Assembly: GCF_000787575.1 (NCBI RefSeq) | Contig: NW_012236501.1 | Span: 1,900 to 65,899 of the forward strand | From: Acytostelium subglobosum LB1 | Lineage: Eukaryota > Evosea > Eumycetozoa > Acytosteliales > Acytosteliaceae | Direction of reading: 5' to 3' | DNA: 64,000 nucleotides | In this document: one piece after another, positions 56,568 through 64,000 of the stretch | Layout: every line of letters starts with the position of its first letter | How positions within the stretch are numbered: the stretch's first letter is position 1 | The notes under the pieces: model-generated | Seen by the model: only the letters and a program-made list of their open reading frames with translations | The model's database searches: none | Told to the model about the DNA's origin: nothing | Translations under genes and position numbers: made by a program

Positions 56568-58745
56568 TTATGTTTGTTCCAACTTGTTTATCAGTGTTGT
56601 ACATTGTGTGATCACCTTAATATGTCCTGGTTGACCAGCCATTGCTATCATGTGCTTGAGTATTCTTACAAGTGATGTTGGTTCCATTGTCCTCCAGAGT
56701 ATGCCATGATCATCATTGTTATTATCATTCGAACATTCAAATAGGTAACCAATTAGTTCATATCGATTGTTTGATGCTGCCTTTCCAAGAGCCTTCAATG
56801 ATGGTATCAATGGTTGCTTTGAATGTTTCGTGATCACTTTGAGTGTATCGATTCTTCCTTCTTCACAGGCCTGGTCGATCACTTTTTGGAGGTACAAGGG
56901 AAGGAAGATCTTAAGACTGGAAATGATATATTTGACAGGAGATGGGTCTGTGATTATCATTAGATCATCGGTCACCCTGTGACGGAACATCTTGAGAATG
57001 AACTTGGTGACCTTTGTGTGTCCTCTCGCAAAACTTGCCTTTAGCATCCTATTGATCAACAATTGTTTGGAATAACTAATGTGATGGAATTTGAATTTGA
57101 TCCACTTGGCCATCTTGGTCATGACCAGGTTGAAGAGTGTGCGAGAGCCAGTGCCAGCAGCTGCCACCAGTACTTTGTCCAACCTGCGTGAGTTTTGGTT
57201 GATAGTAGCACCAGTTAGCGTGCGTTCGATGAACTGTCCAACAAGAGCTCTTGTCAAACCTCTTGTGGGCATGGCCAACGAATCCATCAACTGACCAAGG
57301 TCCTCAGGTTCCAAGACTTTAAAGCTCTCATGCTTGGACAACACAGTGACAATGTCAAGATTGAGTTGTGCCCACCACTCCTTGGTGTTCTCACTCTGGA
57401 CTTTGCCATTGACGTCAAAGTATGTGACTGGAGGGTCAAGGACTGTGGTGGTACTATCCAGTATCATGTTGACAGTGTGTAGGTCACCAACTATAGCTGC
57501 AGTGCCCAGTGTTAATCGATAGTTGGTCTTGAATTGATCTCGATTGCGGTGTAGCATATTGATTATTGATCGGTCCTTTGCAATAACAGCACGAGCCATC
57601 ACATACTCAAAGTCACACACACAGTTATGATGTACCATCAATGTATCAAGTAGTTTGATTGATATATAACTATGATGTACATCACTGATAGTGATCCGAT
57701 CATCACTGCCTGTTGTATTCGGTAGCCCCAAGATAAAGCGTACCGATTCCAAGTGCTCCTTTTCCAATGCATACTTTAGTACATTCAGGTGATACAATGC
57801 TGATTCAGGGTAGTGTGTCATTATCCATTTGGCCATCTCAATGTGTCCGTGTAAGATCGCCTTTGTGAATCCAGCTCTCCAATCAATGTATGTGTCGGTT
57901 GGAGGAATGATTGAAAGGAGTACAACGAGCATATCTACATTGCCACCTGTGCAACATGCTAAGAATAGTGATTGAGCGTCTCGTCGCTGAAGGACTGCCT
58001 GAGCGATATCTGTTCCTGACTTTGTAAGATGTTGATTGAATGACTCAATAATGAATAGGAGTACCGCCATGTGATTGAAAGTCAGTGCTTCCACGAGAAC
58101 ATAGATAAGTAGGCCAATGTAGTCAGTTGGGTCAAATGTACATTGAACCATCAATTGAACCATTTCTAGAGCCCATGATTGAGACAGCCATGCACCGATG
58201 CTTAATGTTGGTATCGTGTTGACTGTTATGAGAGGTAGTAGCTTGCGCAGCTTACTTGGATGTTTGAGCTTCACCAACTCATTGCCAGTAAATGTAAATT
58301 GGGTTCTATGTGTGAGTGACAGTAGCTCATCAACCATTCGTTCCCATCCATTATCAGTACATTGTAGGATACGAAGTAGAATCATCTTGTTACTTGAGTC
58401 TCTTTGGTCTCTTGACTGTGTGGGACTTTCGACCTCAGTATCATCATAGTCAAATATCGACATGTTGGTGTTGGCGAGCAGAGTGTCCAATGATCTTTGG
58501 TCACACTGACCAAGCGCCAGCTCAATCAGCACTGTGTTGTTGGGAGGTAGGGTAACAGATTGAAATGACTTGAGGAACCATTCGGTAACACCACATTTGA
58601 GGTATCTTTCAAGTGAATGATCTGATTGTAATTGTCTGCCCTTGAAGGACTTGTAGCCAAGTGAGTTATGTATAGCTGTGACAAAGGACAATACGATGAG
58701 GCAAAGTCGTTTGTTTCTGAACACACGGTGGAATGCTCCGTCCAT
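56568..58745 (-). CDS. dictyostelid ankyrin-type repeat protein, paralog 1
   Basis: One long exon from ATG 58745 gives 725 residues. It begins MDGAFHRVFRNKRLCLIVLS, the short F-x-x-V-F-x-N-K start that marks a large dictyostelid family, and continues as degenerate ankyrin-like helical pairs (GHIEMAKWIMTHYP, LYALEKEHLESVRFILG region, AASNNRYELIGYLFEC). The family function is not known to me. A further 5' exon is possible: ATG at 58907 with a strong gtatgt donor and an acceptor at 58749 would add twelve residues, but it would overlap the 3' end of the next gene in another frame. It shares layout with the gene upstream on the same strand. Confidence 0.82.
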   Translation of the reverse strand: MDGAFHRVFRNKRLCLIVLSFVTAIHNSLGYKSFKGRQLQSDHSLERYLKCGVTEWFLKSFQSVTLPPNNTVLIELALGQCDQRSLDTLLANTNMSIFDYDDTEVESPTQSRDQRDSSNKMILLRILQCTDNGWERMVDELLSLTHRTQFTFTGNELVKLKHPSKLRKLLPLITVNTIPTLSIGAWLSQSWALEMVQLMVQCTFDPTDYIGLLIYVLVEALTFNHMAVLLFIIESFNQHLTKSGTDIAQAVLQRRDAQSLFLACCTGGNVDMLVVLLSIIPPTDTYIDWRAGFTKAILHGHIEMAKWIMTHYPESALYHLNVLKYALEKEHLESVRFILGLPNTTGSDDRITISDVHHSYISIKLLDTLMVHHNCVCDFEYVMARAVIAKDRSIINMLHRNRDQFKTNYRLTLGTAAIVGDLHTVNMILDSTTTVLDPPVTYFDVNGKVQSENTKEWWAQLNLDIVTVLSKHESFKVLEPEDLGQLMDSLAMPTRGLTRALVGQFIERTLTGATINQNSRRLDKVLVAAAGTGSRTLFNLVMTKMAKWIKFKFHHISYSKQLLINRMLKASFARGHTKVTKFILKMFRHRVTDDLMIITDPSPVKYIISSLKIFLPLYLQKVIDQACEEGRIDTLKVITKHSKQPLIPSLKALGKAASNNRYELIGYLFECSNDNNNDDHGILWRTMEPTSLVRILKHMIAMAGQPGHIKVITQCTTLINKLEQT

Positions 58746-58861
58746 CTCTGGATGAGAATAGATCAGAGTTGTCAATGGTCGTGCTGGAGGAGATGGTGTC
58801 GCGCTATAAGATGTACGACTGACTCTGTTAGTCTTGTATTGTGGATACATGTATAATTGGT

Positions 58862-60796
58862 TCAAACATACCTTTGTTGACACAATCTAATGATTCTTGA
58901 ATATCCATGTTCATAGGAAACGTTGAGGATTGATTGGATTGTTCTCTGATAGTGTTGTTGGGGTATGAATGGTGACCTCAAGATGTACTCCAATGATCTG
59001 ATTGCATTGTTCCTAGCGGCCAACTCCAATGTTCTTAGATTGATCTGAGTTGGAGTGATGTTTGTAATGTTACACAATACATCAATGTAATGCGGCTTGT
59101 CATTGGTCAATGCCTCATTGACGATGCCTTTGTAAAACTCCATCTCGATCAGGTCCGCATGTAGTCCAACGACGTATTCAAACACATCCAAAGTGTTCCT
59201 AACAGCCACAATACAGAAGTAGCTATTCTTCTTCTTGTAGCGCATATACATGGTGACTGCTTTGAGTGAACCAATAGCCAATACTGTTCGCTCCAACCTC
59301 TGCTTCTTCATGTGGCCTGTTAGACAGTATCCATGTGGATATTGGTCGATTGATTTGCCAAAGCCTTGCTCCTCCAACAGCAACTCCATCATCTCTACAT
59401 TGCCATTCTTGATCGCAGTTGTGACACAGTTCTTTGAGTAGGGCGTTGATAAATGACTATGTATCGCTCTCATTATTGTCACAGAGAACTCTGATGCCAA
59501 GTCCATTGCAACGATACAAGGTGTTGTTGTGACTATATTGCAATGGCGAATGAAACATGCGGCCAACTCCTCAGTCATTGGGCTACTTGGCTGCCGAGCG
59601 GCCATGATGATATATTTGATTGACTTCTGATCCAGCTGTAGCAATGGACATACATCTTGACTTGAGAGGTATGCCGCGATGGCAGGGGACATGAGATGCC
59701 AGACTTCTTCATCCATTTCAAATGGTTCAGTCATGGATTCGACCATTATACAAACAGTGTGTAGATCATCATTCTTCACAGCACATTTTAATCGAACATT
59801 GATTGATTTCCTTATTGAGGTCTTGATCAACTGTGGCAGGTCAAGGTCAGGGAGCTGAATAATATCACTATTACAATTATTGATTAGTTCAACATGTCCA
59901 TTGTCAGCAGCAGTCTTGTAGACCTCGGCATCAATTGCAACTTTGGACTGTGTATGAATGCATCGAAGAAGAGCAATGTCACCGACTGAGGCACAATGAG
60001 TATAACATTTGTTCACGTGCGCAACGAGTATTGACTCAAGGCTCGGTGGGACATTGCTAAGTAGGTAGACAACACTGTCGACCAATCTGGATTCCGTTGA
60101 ACTCCTCAAGGCCTCTCTCCATAAACATTCGTATGCTTGGTTGAACTCCACATGAAGGAGCTTGAGAATGTTGACATTGACACCTGGTCGTATTAGCTTC
60201 CTTGGAGAGACTTGGACATTATCCGATAACATAATGGTGGAGTGCTGTAGGAACACTCTAATGAATTGCTCATTGGCACTATCGACCAATGCAATCAATG
60301 TATCTACCGGTGTGACAATTGATCGATGACCAATCATTGATTGATACGTTTGTAACATATCAACATTCCTATTCCTTATTATTAAATGTATTATATTATT
60401 ACTACTATTATTATTATTATCGGCAACTAATGGTAATAACATGTTGGTGTTGTTATACAAGTAATTGAATACTACTATATTGTTGTACTTGATTGCATGG
60501 TATAGTAATGTGTAGTTGAGTGGATAAACAGAAGATTCAACGATGTTCTCAAACTCTTTGATAAAGTATTGATTGGCATTGTACTTTATCATCTGTTTAA
60601 GGTCACCATTGTCAAGTAACTCTTTGCCTTTGATCACCACTGGTCCATCATCATCACCATCCACAATTGGATACAACAACAGGCTGTTGTTGGTCAACCT
60701 TTGATTATGATAATCACTGACAAGTTTAAATATATGCTCACAGAGTGATCTATTACTAAACACCTCTTGTATTACTATTACTGTATTGCTATGCAT
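58862..60796 (-). CDS. dictyostelid ankyrin-type repeat protein, paralog 2
   Basis: A single exon from ATG 60796 gives 644 residues. IQEVFSNRSLCEHIFKLVSD near the start is the same F-box-sized N-terminal element as in paralog 1, followed by GKELLDNGDLKQMIKYN and repeated helical pairs typical of divergent ankyrin arrays (LLYHAIKYNNIVVFNYLYNN, ENGNVEMMELLLEE-like IKNGNVEMMELLLEE, VLAIGSLKAVTMYMRY). The end (YEHGYSRIIRLCQQRYV) is conserved in style with other members. An earlier in-frame TTG is not a credible start. The stop is 117 bp before the neighbour's ATG, so the two are a tandem, diverged pair. Confidence 0.82.
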   Translation of the reverse strand: MHSNTVIVIQEVFSNRSLCEHIFKLVSDYHNQRLTNNSLLLYPIVDGDDDGPVVIKGKELLDNGDLKQMIKYNANQYFIKEFENIVESSVYPLNYTLLYHAIKYNNIVVFNYLYNNTNMLLPLVADNNNNSSNNIIHLIIRNRNVDMLQTYQSMIGHRSIVTPVDTLIALVDSANEQFIRVFLQHSTIMLSDNVQVSPRKLIRPGVNVNILKLLHVEFNQAYECLWREALRSSTESRLVDSVVYLLSNVPPSLESILVAHVNKCYTHCASVGDIALLRCIHTQSKVAIDAEVYKTAADNGHVELINNCNSDIIQLPDLDLPQLIKTSIRKSINVRLKCAVKNDDLHTVCIMVESMTEPFEMDEEVWHLMSPAIAAYLSSQDVCPLLQLDQKSIKYIIMAARQPSSPMTEELAACFIRHCNIVTTTPCIVAMDLASEFSVTIMRAIHSHLSTPYSKNCVTTAIKNGNVEMMELLLEEQGFGKSIDQYPHGYCLTGHMKKQRLERTVLAIGSLKAVTMYMRYKKKNSYFCIVAVRNTLDVFEYVVGLHADLIEMEFYKGIVNEALTNDKPHYIDVLCNITNITPTQINLRTLELAARNNAIRSLEYILRSPFIPQQHYQRTIQSILNVSYEHGYSRIIRLCQQRYV

Positions 60797-61379
60797 GTTG
60801 TTTTGGTGTGTCAATGACTTCGAGTTGCTCTCTTGTTGGTCACTCAATCCAATGATTAGGTACTTTGTGAAGTTCTTGAGATTGAACAAGTAAAAACAAG
60901 CTTTGAATTACCACACCCCACTGTTGCTGGGTGAACATTGTCAACAACAACATCGCACTACATATATGCGTTCGTATCTCTACAACACTCATAAATAACT
61001 CACAACGCTTTTCCAATCATCGCCTCGCCTGTGCAATACAACACAATACATAATTAGGGGTTTGTATTGATGGGGTTGACCAGAAATGCCATTCACACTT
61101 GTGATTTTAGAAGGCAAGTAAGTAGTAGAGTGGTAGCTTAGTGATACCACACACTAATATTACTACTAACGAGCATTTAAGCCACGCATTCTACATTAGA
61201 TACTAAAGTGATCAGCAGAGGCAAATGAGAGAGGGTACTCTTGTATGTTGTTCATCGATGTAAATTAATATGATGATCCAGGAGGATGACGGTAATTTAT
61301 ATGTGGACCCAATCAATATTTTATACATCAACATATATATAACATATAATAATAATCTAAAAAAAAAATTTTCTTTAGT
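60797..61379. other. intergenic region / unresolved 5' end of the repeat-domain gene
   Basis: About 580 bp between the ankyrin-type start and the first clear codons of the colossin-like gene. A short hairpin gtggta/taccac lies near 61131-61151 and a poly-A/poly-T run near 61358-61375 leads to the acceptor ttctttag. A possible tiny 5' exon begins at ATG 61085 (MPFTLVILEG, donor gtaagt), which is in phase with the acceptor, but it is not a convincing signal peptide. Confidence 0.35.
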
Positions 61380-63951
61380 CGTACTGTTAGCCCAACCTCC
61401 ACCATTCCTCAAACCACCACTGCCTCTACTGTTGCTACAACAACCTCCCATCCACCAACCTCTACAACAGCTACGACTGGCACACCCCCAACAACATCAA
61501 CAACAGCATCAACAACCAGTACCCCAACGCCAAGTCCAAAGCCATTGAACCTGACCCTCTTTGGTTTCATTGATTACAACAAGGATGGTAAAAAGGAGAC
61601 TAGTGAGCCATGGGCTTGGGGCGGCCAAGGTACTTTGACCACGGAGGATGGAACTGTCCTGTCCACATTCACCTCGACCAATGGCAAGGATGGAGTCAAG
61701 TACACACTCTACCCAGGTCGCTACTGTCTCACCTTGAAGTACCGTAACGCAGACTACTCTCGGACCTCTGGGCAAAGACAACAAGTACAGCACCGACAAG
61801 CCCAAGCACTGCTTCGACCTCAACAAGAACACTGCCCCATCTGGAACCTTGACCGAGTACGTTGGATTTGTCCCAGTGAAGCCTCCCAAATTAAAGTTGT
61901 TTGCCTTTGACGACACCAATAACAAGAATGGAGTCCAGGATCCAGGCGAGCAATCAGTTGTTGGTGGAGTTGGTTCTCTCACCAAACCAGACGGTACCAT
62001 TGTCAGGAACATGCTACCGGTAATGTACTAAAGACAATCGACGGCACCAATGGAGAGAATGGAGTCACCTTTACTGACCTGCCATTTGGAAGCTATGGGC
62101 TACCGTGACAACACCTTTAAGGTTGGCCCACTCGGTACCTCTGGCACTGAGAAGGACAACAAGATCGACCCAGCCACCGGAAAGTACTGCTTTGAGTACA
62201 ACGCCCAAACACTCAACGACAAAGGATTCATGGTTGTCCAAGTAGGATATGTTTCAACTGTCAAGCCCAAGATCCACCTCTACGCTTTTGAGGACCACAA
62301 CAAGGATGGTACACAGAACAACAAGGATCAGTTCGCCTTTGGAGGTCGCGGTAACTTGACCAAGGCCCGATGGTACTGTTCTCCTGTCATTCTCATCCAC
62401 TAACGGAGCTGCTGGTGTCACCTTTGAGAACCTTGACTATGGCGACTACTGTTTCCACACCGACTACAGGAATTCCAACTACAAGGTCGGTCCACTCGGA
62501 ACCACCGGCACCGTAAATGACAACAAGATCGATCCCACCAGCAACACCTACTGCTTCACATTCAATGACAAGTCACACAATGACAAGGTAGAGATGATCG
62601 TCCAAGTTGGATTTGTCCGTACCACCAAACCATCAGTGTGGCTCTACGCCTTTGAGGACCACAACAAGGACGGCATCCAGAACAACAAGGATCAGAATGC
62701 CTTTGGCGGTCGTGGCAACTTGACAAAGGCTGATGGCACCGTCGTTCAAACATTCTCTTCGACCAATGGAAACAAGGGTGTCCACTTCACTGACCTTGAT
62801 GATGGAGAGTATTGTCTCAACGTTGACTACAAGAATGACAACTACAAGGTTGGTCCACTCGGCACCAGCGGAGCCAAGATCAACAACATCGACCCTGCCA
62901 CCAACAAGCATTGCTTCACCATCAATGAGGAATCTCCAACAAACGACAAGGGCGAGCTTTTGTTCCATGTTGGATTCGTGAAAATTGTAAAGCCCAGGTT
63001 GAATCCAACAAGAATGGAGAGGACAATACCGGTGAGCCATATATATATGGCGCTCGTGGAAACTTGACCAACTCTGCTGGAACAGTCCTCAAGTCCTTTG
63101 ACTCGACCAACGGTGCGAATGGAGTTGACTTTGGAACTTTGGACGATGGTGACTACTGTCTCAACGTTGACTACAAGAACAATCTCTACAAGATTGGACC
63201 ACTTGGAACCACTGGCACCAACAAGGACAACAAGATCGATCCCACCACCAACAAGTACTGCTTCACCATAAACGAGGGAACCAATGTCAACTCCAAGGGT
63301 GAAGTGATCGTCAGAGTTGGTATTGAGCCCATCGTCCCAATCAAGTTGAAGCTCTTCTCCTTCTGGGACAAGAACAGAAATGGAGTCATGGACACTGGGG
63401 ATGAGTACATCAGTAAAGCTCTTGGAAATCTGACAACGGATGGTGCTGTGGTCAAGTCCTTCACTGACTCTGGTGGTAACTCGGGTGTTACCTACAGTGG
63501 ATTGGATGAGAATGGTGAATACTGCCTAACAATGGGCTATTACAACGCTACCTTGGACATTGGACCACTTGGCACCACAGGAACTGACAAGGACAACAAG
63601 ATTGATCTTCTTGAACGATCAAAATGTGAACGACAAGAACGAGCTGATCATCTATGCTGGCTACGCAAATCCTGACACTCTCCAACTCTATGCCTTTGTT
63701 GATTCAAACAAGAATGGAGTGTACGACTCTGGCGACGTTTATGTTGACCGTGGTCGTGGAAACCTCACCAGAGCTGACGGTACAAAGGTAAAGGCATTCA
63801 CCGCCACAGGTGGATCCAATGGAGTGAACTTTGGCGCTATAGTTCACTCCATTGGATCGATCCAAAGACTGGCAAGTACTGCTTCACCTTCCCCACAGGT
63901 ACCCTCAACAACAAAGGTCAGATGGTTATCTTTGCTGGTTACACCAAGTAA
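61380..63951 (+). pseudogene. broken colossin-like SdrD_B/Cna_B-repeat surface protein
   Basis: A Thr/Ser/Pro-rich linker (to about 61540) is followed by at least eight SdrD_B-like modules of roughly 100 residues. Each has LYAFEDHNKDGIQNNKDQ or a variant, RGNLTKADGT, FSSTNGNKGVHFTDLDDG, EYCLNVDYKN and YKVGPLGTSG, with the calcium-binding-like DxNxDGxxD core. This is the plan of D. discoideum colossins, large secreted proteins. The frame changes about seven times (near 61760, 62010, 62095, 62370, 62995, 63605 and 63835), usually where a module is missing a few to several dozen bases. Each segment alone still encodes excellent modules, so the gene is either a recent pseudogene or a mis-assembled array of near-identical repeats. 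It ends MVIFAGYTK at 63951. Confidence 0.75.
63813..63858. other. 18-bp perfect inverted repeat inside the colossin-like gene
   Basis: gatccaatggagtgaact (63813-63830) is the exact reverse complement of agttcactccattggatc (63841-63858), with a 10-nt spacer. The left arm codes the normal module motif SNGVNF; the right arm has no place in a module, and most of the module after it is missing. Confidence 0.85.
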
Positions 63952-64000
63952 CCTTTGAATAAATAATGACAGTTGATCAATCTTCCTGTCCTGTCATATT

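Noticed and set aside
28731-60889. A clustered secondary-metabolite or defence system
   Set aside because: Neighbouring genes belong to unrelated housekeeping families on both strands with separate promoters; nothing links them into one pathway.

Overview
The window reads as nuclear DNA of a dictyostelid social amoeba. The support is: many small GT-AG introns with strong gtatgt/gtaagt donors, A/T-rich and simple-repeat spacers, long Asn and Gln tracts inside proteins, AATAAA signals close behind genes, and family content typical of the group (secreted class-II cAMP phosphodiesterase, Kif8-like kinesin with WD40 repeats, SdrD_B/colossin-type repeats, the ankyrin-type family that begins with a short F-x-x-V-F motif). 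Coding DNA is less A/T-biased than in D. discoideum, so I do not name a species. Two isolated N bases mark it as a draft assembly.

Layout. Bases 1-2150 hold degenerate repeats and broken coding remnants. From 2151 to 61 kb about thirty genes are packed at roughly one per 2 kb on both strands: PLD3/4-like phospholipase D, mitochondrial bL9, ATG4, ADP-dependent glucokinase, secreted cAMP phosphodiesterase, CARMIL-like LRR protein, ABCF3/GCN20 ATPase, GNAT acetyltransferase, peroxiredoxin-5, RapGAP, kinesin-4, AIF1, TMA7, PEBP, a large SPX-ankyrin-CBM20-GDPD phosphodiesterase, UBC6-type E2, NBR1-like autophagy receptor, an unrecognised membrane protein, uridine phosphorylase family enzyme, XPF, Sds22, atypical E2F, proteasome alpha-2, SNM1A-type nuclease, two secreted or GPI-anchored proteins, mL41, a PH-domain protein and two ankyrin-type paralogs. 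The window ends in a broken colossin-like repeat gene (61.4-64 kb).

The genes are mostly independent housekeeping and signalling genes, not an operon-like system. Recurrent themes are selective autophagy (ATG4, NBR1-like), interstrand crosslink repair (XPF, SNM1A with two C-terminal PCNA-binding motifs), cytoskeleton (CARMIL, kinesin, AIF1, RapGAP), mitochondrial translation (bL9, mL41), and phosphate/phospholipid metabolism (SPX-GDPD, PLD, PEBP). The least conventional items are the four-domain SPX-ANK-CBM20-GDPD fusion, the C-terminal twin PIP boxes of SNM1A, an 8-nt microexon at the peroxiredoxin active site, and the damaged colossin-like gene with an internal 18-bp foldback. All exon models were made by eye from reading frames, splice signals and family conservation.
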